From contig NZ_JBCJKP010000001.1 of assembly GCF_039503195.1 (NCBI RefSeq), forward strand, positions 4,898,001 through 4,962,000: a DNA stretch of 64,000 nucleotides, in the 5' to 3' direction. Both the position numbers and the translations under genes were made by a program. The notes under the pieces were generated by a model that did no database searches, was not told where the DNA came from, and saw nothing but the letters and a program-made list of their open reading frames with translations. This document shows, piece by piece, positions 50,229-59,754 of this stretch; positions within the stretch are counted from its first letter, which is position 1; every line of letters begins with the position of its first letter. This DNA is from Streptomyces mirabilis (GTDB lineage Bacteria; Actinomycetota; Actinomycetes; Streptomycetales; Streptomycetaceae).

Positions 50229-50234
50229 ACCGTA
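50229..50234 (-). promoter_or_regulatory. -10 box TACGGT, leaderless promoter
   Basis: TACGGT-GCGGTC-ATG on the minus strand gives the 6-nt spacing. Confidence 0.55.
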
Positions 50235-50256
50235 GCGCCCACCACCGACAGCGGAG

Positions 50257-51603
50257 CTACCCCGCGGAGTCCATCGTGGTCGCCCTCTGCTGGAGCGAGC
50301 CGAGGGTCCCGGCCGGGCTGCCGTCCGGGGAGACCGCCTTGCCGATCTGCTCCTTGATATCGGCGCTGACGGCGGCCCAGGACGTCTTGCCGACCGGATA
50401 GAGCTGGGAGGAGGGGAGCTCGTCCAGGAACGGGGTGAGGTCCGCGTCGTCGCTGTCCGCCGCCATCGCCTCGGACGCGGACGTCGTGACCGGCAGCAGG
50501 TCGTACTCGTGCGAGAAGGCGAGCACGTTCTTCTCGCTGTAGACGTAGTCGAGGAACGTACCGATCTGTTCCCGGTGGCCGTTCTTCTTGAAGGCCATCA
50601 TCCAGTCGGCGACACCCATCGTGGCCCGGCTCTTCCCGCTGACGCCGGGCATCGGCACCATTCCGAACTTCACGCCCTTGTCGGCGGCCATCTTCATCAG
50701 CGTGGGGTGCCCGTTGAGCATCCCGACCTCGCCGCGCGCGAACGCCGCGAAGGCGTCCGCACGATTGAGCTTCGCGGGCGCGACCGGTCCGGTCAGCCCC
50801 TTGCCGACCAGGTCGTCCTTGAGCCAGGTGAGGGTGGCGACGTTCTGGGCGGAGTCGAGGCTGTAGGTGCCGACGTCGTCGGTGTAGCCGTCGCCGCCGC
50901 TCAGCAGCCACTGCATGGTCTCGGCCTGAGCCTCCTCCGGACCGAGGGGCAGCGCGTACGGGATCTTCACTCCCCGCGCCTTCAGCGCCTGCGCGTCTGC
51001 GGCCAGCTCGCTCCAGGTCGTCGGCGCGCTGAGACCCGCGGCGGCGAACAGCCTCTTGTTGAAGAAGAGCAGCCGGGTGGAGGCCGCGAACGGCATGCCG
51101 TACTGCACCCGGTTCATCTTCCCCGCATCGGTGAGCTGCGCGACGAAGTCGGCCTGGACGGGTATGGAGAGCACCTCTTCGGCCTTGTACAGCTCGCCCT
51201 TGTCGGCGTAGTCGGCGTACGCGCCGATCTGCGCCATGTCGGGGGCGTCGCCCCGCGCCACCATCTCCTTGACCTTGCGGTCGACGTCCGTCCACGGATA
51301 GACGGTGACCTCGACCTTGGTCCCGGGGTGGCCGGCCTCGTACGCCTTCACGAGCTCGTCCCAGTACTTCTGGGAGCTGTTGGCCTTGGAGTCCCCGTAG
51401 TCGGCGGCCACGAGTCTGAGGGTCACGTCCCCGGAACCGGCCGAGCCGCCGCAGCCCGCGAGGGTCGCCGTCATGCCCAACGCGGACGCCGCCGCGATCA
51501 GTACCGTCCTACGTCCTGTCCTACGCCGCTGCACCGCACTTCTCCCAACCCCCGGCCGCCCCTGTCCCGAGGCTGTCCGTCTTTGCTTCTGCGTCCGTTG
51601 CAT
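50257..51603 (-). CDS. Sugar ABC-transporter substrate-binding lipoprotein
   Basis: A 448-residue family-1 extracellular solute-binding protein. A twin-Arg-rich N terminus (RRTGRRTVLIAAASALGM) and lipobox TLAGC at about residue 51 place it on the membrane. The mature part has AADYGDSKANSS, PDMAQIGAYADYA and GVADWMMAFKKNG. No permease or ATPase gene is adjacent, so it must use components encoded elsewhere. It is divergent from nagK across an 80-bp region with two dre-like sites, suggesting GlcNAc- or chito-oligosaccharide-linked control. Confidence 0.8.
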   Translation of the reverse strand: MQRTQKQRRTASGQGRPGVGRSAVQRRRTGRRTVLIAAASALGMTATLAGCGGSAGSGDVTLRLVAADYGDSKANSSQKYWDELVKAYEAGHPGTKVEVTVYPWTDVDRKVKEMVARGDAPDMAQIGAYADYADKGELYKAEEVLSIPVQADFVAQLTDAGKMNRVQYGMPFAASTRLLFFNKRLFAAAGLSAPTTWSELAADAQALKARGVKIPYALPLGPEEAQAETMQWLLSGGDGYTDDVGTYSLDSAQNVATLTWLKDDLVGKGLTGPVAPAKLNRADAFAAFARGEVGMLNGHPTLMKMAADKGVKFGMVPMPGVSGKSRATMGVADWMMAFKKNGHREQIGTFLDYVYSEKNVLAFSHEYDLLPVTTSASEAMAADSDDADLTPFLDELPSSQLYPVGKTSWAAVSADIKEQIGKAVSPDGSPAGTLGSLQQRATTMDSAG

Positions 51604-51624
51604 CCGTCTCGGAATGCGGATACA

Positions 51625-51654
51625 AGGTCTACACCACGCGAGTGGACTAGACCT
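51625..51654. promoter_or_regulatory. Paired dre-like DasR operators between the SBP gene and nagK
   Basis: AGGTCTACACCA (51625-51636) and TGGACTAGACCT (51643-51654) each match the dre core TGGTCTAGACCA at 10 of 12 positions. Their centres are 18 bp apart and the two sites are near-inverted copies. DasR control of nagKA through dre is known in S. coelicolor. Confidence 0.75.
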
Positions 51655-51683
51655 CTCCTGGGGTAAGGGGCGACACTGTCCCC

Positions 51684-52642
51684 GTGAGACATGTCATCGC
51701 CCTCGATGTGGGCGGCACCGGGATGAAGGCCGCCCTGGTCGGGTCGGAGGGCGAGCTCCTCCACCAGGCCCGTCGCGCCACCGGCCGCCAGCGCGGCCCG
51801 GACGCCGTGGTCGACGCGATCCTCGACTTCGCGGCCGAGCTGCGCGCGTACGGCGAGCACCACCTCGGCGAGTCCGCGGCGGCCGCCGGAGTCGCCGTCC
51901 CCGGCATCGTGGACGCAGGCCGGGGCGTGGCGGTGTACTCGGCCAACCTGGGCTGGCGCGACGTCCCGATGCGCCGGCTGCTCGGCGACCGGCTGGGCGG
52001 GGTGCCGGTGGCGCTCGGACACGACGTGCGCACCGGCGGGCTCGCGGAGGGCCGGATCGGCGCGGGGCAGGGGGCCGACCGTTTCCTGTTCGTCCCCCTC
52101 GGCACCGGCATCGCGGGCGCGATCGGCATCGACGGCGGCGTCGAGGCGGGCGCGCACGGTTTCGCGGGCGAGATCGGCCATGTCGTCGTACGCCCCGGAG
52201 GGACCCCGTGTCCGTGCGGGCAGCACGGCTGTCTGGAGCGGTACGCGTCCGCCGCCGCCGTCAGCCAGGCCTGGGCCGAGGCCTGCGGGGACCCGGCGGC
52301 GGACGCCGCCGACTGCGCGAAGGCCGTCGAGTCCGGGGACGCGCGGGCGCGGGAGGTCTGGCAGGACGCCATCGACGCGCTCGCCGACGGGCTCGTCACC
52401 GCGCTCACCCTGCTGGATCCACGCACGCTGATCATCGGTGGCGGTCTCGCCGAAGCGGGGGAAACCTTGTTCACACCGCTACGGGCCGCCGTCGAGCGGC
52501 GCGTCACCTTCCAGAAACTGCCGTCCCTCGTGCCCGCGGCCCTCGGGGACACCGCCGGCTGCCTGGGCGCGGGCCTGCTGGCCTGGGACCTGCTGAATCA
52601 GCCGACCACCGCTTCCCGACCGACTTCGGAGGTAACCACCTG

Positions 52643-52643
<1 letters not shown>
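51684..52643 (+). CDS. nagK: N-acetylglucosamine kinase (ROK family)
   Basis: A 319-residue ROK kinase phosphorylating GlcNAc at C6. The phosphate loop is ALDVGGTGMKAALV; the catalytic Asp is in GHDVRTGGLAEG. The ROK motif GEIGHVVVRPGGTPCPCGQHGCLE binds zinc through the three Cys and His. It is coupled to nagA (stop and start share TGATG). DasR-type operators lie about 30-60 bp upstream. GACACT precedes the GTG by 6 nt, a weak leaderless promoter candidate. Confidence 0.9.
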
Positions 52644-53788
<1,145 letters not shown>

Positions 53789-53819
53789 TTCGCCCTCCGA
53801 TTGGAGCGCGATGTGACCT

Positions 53820-53853
53820 ACGGCGGTCGTCCCGGGACTGGGCCGACCGCCGT
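53820..53853 (+). terminator. nagKA terminator
   Basis: ACGGCGGTCG and CGACCGCCGT form a 10-bp stem around a 14-nt loop, followed by a T-containing run (TGTCTTT). It lies 31 nt past the nagA stop. Confidence 0.7.
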
Positions 53854-53935
53854 TGTCTTTGGCATGATCGAGCCTCCGGATTCTCCGGAACTCGAAACTG
53901 TCGGCCAGCGCATCCATCGGGGGAGGTCGGTCCAG

Positions 53936-54865
53936 GTGATCCTCACGGTCACACCGAACACCGCTCTCGACATCACCTATCGCGTACGGTCCCTGCGCCC
54001 GCACACCGCGCACCGGGTGACCGAGGTGACCGAACGCCCCGGCGGCAAGGGCCTGAACGTGGCCCGGGTGCTCGCCGCCCTCGGCCACGAGGTGACGGTC
54101 ACGGGCTTCGCGGGCGGCGTGACGGGCCGCGCCCTGCGGGACCAACTCGCGGACACCTCCGGGGTGGTGGACGCGCTGATCCCGGTCGAGGGAGCGACGC
54201 GCCGCACGATAGCCGTGGTCGACACGACGACGGGTGACTCGACTCAACTCAACGAGCCAGGACCGGAGATCACCCCTGCCGAGTGGGCGGCCTTCCAGGA
54301 GGCCTACGAGGTGCTGCTGCGCTCCGCGTCGGCGGTGGCCCTGTGCGGCAGCCTGCCGCCGGGGGTGCCGGTGGGCGCGTACGCGGGGCTGATCCGCGCG
54401 GCCCGCGCCGCGGCCGTCCCGGTCCTCCTGGACACCAGCGGCGAACCCCTGCGCCGGGGCGTCGCCGCCCGTCCCGACATCGTCAAGCCGAACGCCGACG
54501 AACTGGCCGAACTCACCGGCTCCCACGAGCCGCTGCAGGCGACCCGGGACGCCCGCAGGCGCGGCGCGCACGCCGTCGTGGCCTCACTGGGCGCCCAGGG
54601 CCTGCTCGCCCACACTCCGGACGGCCTCTGGCGCGCCACCCCACCGCGCCGCGTCCACGGCAATCCGACCGGCGCGGGTGACTCGGCGGTCGCGGGCCTG
54701 CTGTCCGGCCTGGTGCAACACCTTCCCTGGCCCGACCGCCTCGCCCGCGCGGTCGCCCTCGCCACGGCGACCGTACTGGCCCCCGTGGCGGGCGAGTTCG
54801 ACCGCCAGACGTACGACACCCTGCTCGACCAGATCACGGTGACGACGGACGCCACGGCGGCCTGA
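53936..54865 (+). CDS. PfkB-family sugar-phosphate kinase (1-phosphofructokinase-like)
   Basis: A 309-residue ribokinase-fold kinase of the FruK/LacC group. It begins ILTVTPNTALDITYRV with the GGKGLNVARVLAALGHEV glycines. Other motifs are CGSLPPGVPVGAYA, VKPNADELAELTG and the anion-hole/catalytic GNPTGAGDSAVAGLL, with D as base. It is separated from nagA by a terminator, so it is likely a separate unit. Substrate could be fructose-1-phosphate or tagatose-6-phosphate. The GTG at 53936 follows GGGAGG. Confidence 0.82.
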   Translation: MILTVTPNTALDITYRVRSLRPHTAHRVTEVTERPGGKGLNVARVLAALGHEVTVTGFAGGVTGRALRDQLADTSGVVDALIPVEGATRRTIAVVDTTTGDSTQLNEPGPEITPAEWAAFQEAYEVLLRSASAVALCGSLPPGVPVGAYAGLIRAARAAAVPVLLDTSGEPLRRGVAARPDIVKPNADELAELTGSHEPLQATRDARRRGAHAVVASLGAQGLLAHTPDGLWRATPPRRVHGNPTGAGDSAVAGLLSGLVQHLPWPDRLARAVALATATVLAPVAGEFDRQTYDTLLDQITVTTDATAA

Positions 54866-54883
54866 CCGCCGTAGCCCCGGCGA

Positions 54884-55870
54884 CTAGGACTTGACCTGGC
54901 CTGCCTTCAGCGACAGCTGGTCGAGGAGGACGTTGCAGCTGTCGCCGTCCCCGCAGGAGATGGTGATCGTGTTGGTGCCCTTGGTGAGGGTGGGCCACGC
55001 GAAGGTCTTCGTCCAGCCCTTCGCGAAGTCACCGTCGGCGGCGTGCGCGTAGTTCTTCATGCTCAGCTTGGAGCCGAACACCTTGCCGTTGACGGTGAGC
55101 GTCATCGAGCCGTCGGCACCGGCCGCGCTGTAGCGGGCGAAGAGGGTGTAGGTACCGTCGTCGGGGATGCCGTTGACGGTCCAGGTGACCGAGGCTCCGG
55201 GGTTGTTGAGGCCGGTCACGTACGTGCCGCCGTCGGACTTGGCGCCCGCCACATCCGAGGTCGTCGCGACGCCCGTCCCCAGGTTCAGCGCCTTCGCGTC
55301 GATCTTCGGGAGTTCACCGGCGGGCGCCGACTGTGCGGACGACGCGCTCGGGGAGGCGCTCTCGGAGGCCGACGGGGTCGAGCCGCCGCCCGCGGTGTCC
55401 TTGCTCTTGTCGTTCGCGTTGCCGTTCATCATGGCGACGCCGATGCCGATGACGACGGCGGCGACCACGGCGATGGCGCCGATCAGCAGACCCTTGGTGT
55501 TCGGGCCGCGGCCACGGCCGCCGCCTCCCGACGGCTGCCGGCCGGTCGGGGCCCCGCCGGGGACCGTCTCGGGCGCCGAGTAGTGCGCGTTCGGCTGGCC
55601 GTAGGCGCCCTGCTGCGGCACCTGGCCGTACTGCGCGGTCGGGGCAGCCTGCTGGCCGTACTGCGCCGTCGGAGCCTGCTGGCCGTAACCGGGCTGCTGC
55701 TGTCCGTACTGGCGTTCGCCGACCGCCCGCACCCGGTTGACCGAGCCGGGGTAGCCGTAGCCGCCGCCTCCGCTGGGCGGCGTGGCGCCGTTGGCCTGAC
55801 CGTCGGCGTACAGATAGCCGAACGGGTCGTCGTCCTCGGGCGTGCTCGCGCCGTTGTTGCCGGGCGTCAT
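54884..55870 (-). CDS. Membrane-anchored carbohydrate-binding (CBM35-like) protein
   Basis: A 328-residue single-pass protein. Residues 1-120 are Gln/Gly/Tyr/Pro-rich, with repeats of QYGQQ and AYGQP, and likely cytosolic and disordered. One helix follows (about 127-148: KGLLIGAIAVVAAVVIGIGV), then a Ser/Ala/Pro linker. The extracellular domain (about 190-328) contains VTWTVNGIPDDGTYTLFARY and LTKGTNTITISCGDGDSCNVLLDQL, typical of CBM35-like modules binding cell-wall or plant polysaccharide. The ATG at 55870 follows GAGGAGACCAAGGG. Confidence 0.72.
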   Translation of the reverse strand: MTPGNNGASTPEDDDPFGYLYADGQANGATPPSGGGGYGYPGSVNRVRAVGERQYGQQQPGYGQQAPTAQYGQQAAPTAQYGQVPQQGAYGQPNAHYSAPETVPGGAPTGRQPSGGGGRGRGPNTKGLLIGAIAVVAAVVIGIGVAMMNGNANDKSKDTAGGGSTPSASESASPSASSAQSAPAGELPKIDAKALNLGTGVATTSDVAGAKSDGGTYVTGLNNPGASVTWTVNGIPDDGTYTLFARYSAAGADGSMTLTVNGKVFGSKLSMKNYAHAADGDFAKGWTKTFAWPTLTKGTNTITISCGDGDSCNVLLDQLSLKAGQVKS

Positions 55871-55987
55871 CCCTTGGTCTCCTCAACAGGTGCGGTACAG
55901 ATGCGGTACATGGATAAATGGCGAGCCTACCCGCTCCCAGGGGGCCAAACGGGTGGGCTTCCTCGCATCAACCCACTGACCTGTGAC

Positions 55988-57712
55988 TTATCCGGCACGC
56001 CGATGCTGTTTGGGACGAGACCGTTTCTCGACGTACATCCGTTCGTCAGCGGATTTCAAGACCTCGTCCGCCGTCATGCCGCAGTGTGCCCACCCGATGC
56101 CGAAGCTGGCGCCCACCCGGACGGCCCTGCCGTCCACACGGATCGGCGGGATGATCGCGTTCCGCAGCCGTACGGCGAGGTCAGCGGCGTCGGCCCGGCC
56201 GAGCCCGTCGGCCAGCACCACGAACTCGTCGCCGCCGAGCCTGGCCACCGTGTCGCCGTCCCGGACGCCGTTGGTCAGGCGTCTGGCGACCTCGATGAGC
56301 ACCGCGTCGCCCGCGTTGTGCCCGAAGCGGTCGTTGATCGACTTGAAGCCGTCGAGGTCGCAGAAGAGCACCGCGAGCCCCTTGGTGCCGTCATCCGTCT
56401 CACCCTCGGGCGCGATGGTGTGCACATGGTGGTCGAAGGCGTCGTACGCGTCGAAGCCCGGCCCGAGGTCGAACCCGTGCCCGCTCCCGTTGCCCGTGGT
56501 GCCCGCGCCGCCGCCGAGGTGGTTGTCGTAGGAGTTGTGCTCGGCCGCCTGGTCCGCGAACGGACCGTGCCCGTACGCCGCGTCCAGCGACTCGACCGTG
56601 CCCGGCCGAAGGGCCCCGGGGCGCTGGCAGAGGCGGGAGCCGAGGCGGGAGCGCAGCTCGGCCGAGTTCGGCAGGCCGGTGAGCGAGTCGTGCGAGGCGC
56701 GGTGGGCGAGCTGGAGCTCGCGGCGTTTGCGTTCCTCTATGTCCTCGACGTGCGTGAGCAGGAAGCGGGGGCCGTCGGCGGCGTCCGCGACCACGGAGTT
56801 GCGCAGCGAGACCCAGACGTAGGTGCCGTCGCGGCGGCCGAGTCTGAGCTCGGCGCGCCCGCCCTCGGCGGACGTCCGGAGCAGGGTGCCGATGTCCTCG
56901 GGGTGCACGAGGTCGGAGAAGGAGTAGCGGCGCATCGCGGAGGCGGGGCGGCCCAGGAGGCGGCACAGGGCGTCGTTGGTGCGCAGGATGCGGCCGTGCT
57001 GGTCGCCGCCCATCTCGGCGATGGCCATGCCGGAGGGGGCGTACTCGAAGGCCTGCCGGAAGCTCTCCTCGCTGGCGCGCAGGGCCTGCTGCTCCCGCTC
57101 CAGCCGGACCAGGGCGCGCTGCATATTGGCTCGTAGACGCGCGTTGCTAATGGCGATGGCGGCCTGGAAGGCGTACATCTGGAGCGCCTCGCGTCCCCAC
57201 GCGCCGGGGCGCCGCCCGTTGCGCGGCCGGTCCACGGACAGGACGCCGATCAGCTCACCGGTGCTGCCCCCGGAGATGCCCGGGGTGTACATGGGGGCGA
57301 AGAGGCGGTCGGAGGGGTGCCACTCGTCCTCGAAGCGCGGTGCGGGCCCGTCGGTGTACCACTGCGGTACGTCGTCGTCGTCGAGGACCCAGCCCTCGGT
57401 GTGCGGAATGAAGCGCAGATCACCCCAGGCCTCGCCCATGGTCAGCCGCCGGTCCCAGGAGGCGCGGGAGCCGACCCGGCCGGTGATCAGCGCTTCGGCG
57501 GCGGAGTTGCCGGCGAGCGCGGCGACCACGAGGTCGCCGTCGGGGCGTACGAGATTGACACACGCCAGCTCGTAGCCGAGGCCCGTGACCACGCCGTCGG
57601 CGACGGTCTGCAGCGTGTCCGCCAGGCTCCGCGCGGTGTTCATGTCCGCCATCACCTGATGGAGCTGCCGCAGGGTCGCAAGACGGACATAGGGCTCCGA
57701 CTCGGTCTCCAT
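55988..57712 (-). CDS. cdgB: GAF-PAS-GGDEF diguanylate cyclase
   Basis: A 574-residue c-di-GMP synthase. GAF lies at about 15-180, PAS/PAC at about 210-330 (FRQAFEYAPSGMAIAEM, RDGTYVWVSLRNSVV) and GGDEF at about 340-570. The active-site GGDEF is intact in ARLGGDEFVVLADG. A ~90-residue Gly/Asp/His-rich insertion (around 375-460) interrupts the start of the GGDEF domain after HDSLTGLPNSAELRSRL. The domain order and setting match S. coelicolor CdgB (SCO4281), a BldD target controlling development. No c-di-GMP inhibitory I-site RxxD was confidently placed. A Crp-type palindrome lies upstream. Confidence 0.85.
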   Translation of the reverse strand: METESEPYVRLATLRQLHQVMADMNTARSLADTLQTVADGVVTGLGYELACVNLVRPDGDLVVAALAGNSAAEALITGRVGSRASWDRRLTMGEAWGDLRFIPHTEGWVLDDDDVPQWYTDGPAPRFEDEWHPSDRLFAPMYTPGISGGSTGELIGVLSVDRPRNGRRPGAWGREALQMYAFQAAIAISNARLRANMQRALVRLEREQQALRASEESFRQAFEYAPSGMAIAEMGGDQHGRILRTNDALCRLLGRPASAMRRYSFSDLVHPEDIGTLLRTSAEGGRAELRLGRRDGTYVWVSLRNSVVADAADGPRFLLTHVEDIEERKRRELQLAHRASHDSLTGLPNSAELRSRLGSRLCQRPGALRPGTVESLDAAYGHGPFADQAAEHNSYDNHLGGGAGTTGNGSGHGFDLGPGFDAYDAFDHHVHTIAPEGETDDGTKGLAVLFCDLDGFKSINDRFGHNAGDAVLIEVARRLTNGVRDGDTVARLGGDEFVVLADGLGRADAADLAVRLRNAIIPPIRVDGRAVRVGASFGIGWAHCGMTADEVLKSADERMYVEKRSRPKQHRRAG

Positions 57713-57878
57713 TCGCCCTCCCCTCGAGACCTCGCAGCAACTCCAGGGTTGTCTTCGGCGTACCTGGTTCTCTTACGGTTCTCTCGCGTACTACTTGGTA
57801 GCTTCGTTCATAGCTTCCACGCCACTGAATCACAGCGCGCTGCCCACTCGGTACACAGGGTCAACAAAATATGGGCCC

Positions 57879-57894
57879 TGTGACTCAAGTCACA
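57879..57894. promoter_or_regulatory. Perfect Crp-type palindrome upstream of cdgB
   Basis: TGTGA-CTCAAG-TCACA matches the Crp consensus TGTGA-N6-TCACA at all 10 positions. The palindrome extends one more base pair each side (CTGTGACT...AGTCACAG). It lies about 167 bp upstream of the cdgB start and 208 bp upstream of the divergent flavin-reductase start, in a 389-bp intergenic region with no other supported gene. Confidence 0.7.
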
Positions 57895-58089
57895 GCAGAA
57901 GATGAGCAATTGAGTGGGGTTTCTGCATTTCCCCCGTGTGCTTACTGAACGCTTATTTGGACGCTGTGTAGACACTGTGAGCAGTTGTGTCCGTCCCGAG
58001 ACCTAGGACCCTGCTCGGGACCAGACTTAGGACCGGACTTAGGACCACGCTCGGGCCGAGGCCCGATGCGGCTCCCCCGGATCGGAGAC

Positions 58090-58095
58090 TAGCGT
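58090..58095 (+). promoter_or_regulatory. -10 box TAGCGT, leaderless promoter
   Basis: TAGCGT is 6 nt before the GTG at 58102. Confidence 0.5.
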
Positions 58096-58101
58096 TTCTG
58101 C

Positions 58102-58665
58102 GTGCTGAACACTCCCTCTGCCGCCCCACTCATCCCCTCCGTGCATGCTGAGGGGGTGAGCAACGACGAGTTCCGTGCCGCCATGTCCCGGCTGGCCGCG
58201 GGTGTGGTCCTGGTGACCGCGCACGAGCCCGCGCTGGACCCGGAAGGCCCCGGCGGCGAGGACGTCGGCATGACGGCGACGGCCTTCCTGTCCGTCTCCC
58301 TGGACCCGCCCCTCGTCATGGTCAGCCTGCGCGAGGGCTCCCGTATGGACGACCTGCTCGACGAACAGCCCCTGTGGGCCGTCTCCGTGCTCTCCGAGAG
58401 CCAGCGCCACATCGCGGGCCGCTTCGCCATGAAGGGCCGCATCAGCGACCGCCTGCTCTTCGAGGACATCCCGTACGTCCGTGGCGAGGCGTCCGGGGCA
58501 CTCCTGGTGGGCGGCGCCCTGGCGACCCTGGAGTGCCGCACCGAGCAGCGGGTCACCGCCGGTGACCACACCCTCGTCATCGGGCGGGTGCTGACCGCGT
58601 CGGTACCGAGCGGGGACGGCGGACCGCTGCTGCACTTCAAGGGCCGCTACCGGCAGTTGGGCTGA
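58102..58665 (+). CDS. Flavin reductase-like FMN-binding protein
   Basis: A 187-residue protein of the flavin-reductase domain type. Key stretches are FRAAMSRLAAGVVLVTAHEP, GMTATAFLSVSLDPPLVMVSL (flavin contact), SMDDLL-like RMDDLLDEQPLWAVSVLSESQ and GALATLECRTEQRVTAGDHT (second binding face). It probably uses NAD(P)H to reduce FMN or acts as a heme/flavin-binding oxidoreductase. An internal GTG at 58156 (VSNDEF) is a possible shorter start. It is convergent with the ECF41 sigma gene. Confidence 0.8.
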   Translation: MLNTPSAAPLIPSVHAEGVSNDEFRAAMSRLAAGVVLVTAHEPALDPEGPGGEDVGMTATAFLSVSLDPPLVMVSLREGSRMDDLLDEQPLWAVSVLSESQRHIAGRFAMKGRISDRLLFEDIPYVRGEASGALLVGGALATLECRTEQRVTAGDHTLVIGRVLTASVPSGDGGPLLHFKGRYRQLG

Positions 58666-58694
58666 CGCCCTTTCTCCGAGGGCCGGGGCCGGGG

Positions 58695-59669
58695 CTACCG
58701 GTCGAGGACGGTGACGTCCAGCCCGGCCAGCCGCTCCGGGTCGTTGAGGATGTCGATGACGGCGATCCTGCCGTGCACGACCGTGAAGGCGAGGACACCG
58801 ACGAGGCGTCCCTCAGCGACCACGACCACACCCGCGGCGCCGTTGACGAGGGCGGGCCGCGCGATCCGGGCCAGGTGCGCGTACCCGCTCGCTCCCGAGG
58901 CCACGGCGATCACACCCGCCGTCACCCCGCCCTCGCTCCGCGCCACCACGTCCGGGTCGAGCACCGCGACGAGCGCGTCGAGGTCGCCCTCCCGCGCCGC
59001 CGCGAGGAACGCGTCCACGACCTCCCGCTGCCGCGCCAGGTCGGGGTCGGGCACGGGCGCCCCGCCCTGGACCCTGCGCCGGGCCCGGCTGGCGAGCTGA
59101 CGGGACGCCGTCGGCGTACGGCCCACGATGGGCGCGATCTCCTCGAAGGGCACCGCGAACAGGTCGTGCAGCACGAAGGCGAGCCGTTCGGCGGGCGTCA
59201 GCGTCTCCAGTACGACCAACAGGGCGAGGCCCACCGAGTCGGCGAGCAGCGCCTCCTGTTCGGGGTCGATGCCCGAGACGGGGCTGAGCACCGGCTCCGG
59301 CATCCGGACACCGGGCCCCTCCCCCAGGGGGCCGAGCGGCTCCTCACCGCGACTTCGGCGGGAGCGCAGCATGTCGAGACAGACCCGGCCGACCACGGTC
59401 GTGAGCCAGCCGCCGAGGTTGTCGACCCGGTCGGCGTCGACGCGGCTGAGCTTGAGCCAGGCCTCCTGGACCGCGTCGTCGGCCTCCGAGAGGGAGCCGA
59501 GCATGCGATAGGCGACGGCGCGGAGGTGACCGCGGTGGGATTCGAATCGCGCGGCGAGAAATTCGTTCGCGTTCGCGCCGTCCTTCGCGTTCTCGGCCTT
59601 CTTCGCGTTCGCGTTCTTCGCATTCTTGCCGTCATTCCCGTTCTCTCCGGGAAATTCGCTGTCGCTCAT
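58695..59669 (-). CDS. ECF41-type sigma factor with SnoaL-like C-terminal domain
   Basis: A 324-residue sigma factor. Sigma region 2 is at about 40-105 (RGHLRAVAYRMLGSLSEADDAVQEAWL), and sigma 4 at about 150-200 (LTPAERLAFVLHDLFAVPFEEIA). A SnoaL-2-like domain fills about 215-324. ECF41 proteins are regulated by this domain; relics of their conserved DGGGR and NPDKL motifs appear as SEGGV and NDPERL. The N terminus carries an unusual K/N/A-rich tract (residues ~10-35). No typical COE partner gene lies next to it. The ATG at 59669 is directly preceded by AGGAGATGTGACGT, which lies in a predicted hairpin. Confidence 0.82.
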   Translation of the reverse strand: MSDSEFPGENGNDGKNAKNANAKKAENAKDGANANEFLAARFESHRGHLRAVAYRMLGSLSEADDAVQEAWLKLSRVDADRVDNLGGWLTTVVGRVCLDMLRSRRSRGEEPLGPLGEGPGVRMPEPVLSPVSGIDPEQEALLADSVGLALLVVLETLTPAERLAFVLHDLFAVPFEEIAPIVGRTPTASRQLASRARRRVQGGAPVPDPDLARQREVVDAFLAAAREGDLDALVAVLDPDVVARSEGGVTAGVIAVASGASGYAHLARIARPALVNGAAGVVVVAEGRLVGVLAFTVVHGRIAVIDILNDPERLAGLDVTVLDR

Positions 59670-59754
59670 ACGTCACATCTCCTGGTCGCCGCCGCGGTCC
59701 GGCACGGACTTGCCCGTCATGGCATTGACGGACCGCGGCCTGCTGATGTGACGT
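59670..59754 (-). promoter_or_regulatory. Large nested hairpin covering the ECF41 ribosome site
   Basis: On the minus strand ACGTCACATC (59745-59754) pairs perfectly with GATGTGACGT (59670-59679), which lies between the Shine-Dalgarno and the ATG. Inside, GCCGCGGTCCG and CGGACCGCGGC form a perfect 11-bp stem (59691-59701, 59729-59739), and CCGTCA/TGACGG nest further. An mRNA starting upstream would sequester the ribosome site; the same palindromes could also be protein sites. Confidence 0.55.

Noticed and set aside
57713..58101. BldD box at the cdgB promoter
   Set aside because: Known BldD control of cdgB made me look for it, but the best stretches (near 57970-57990) mismatch the consensus at several fixed positions.
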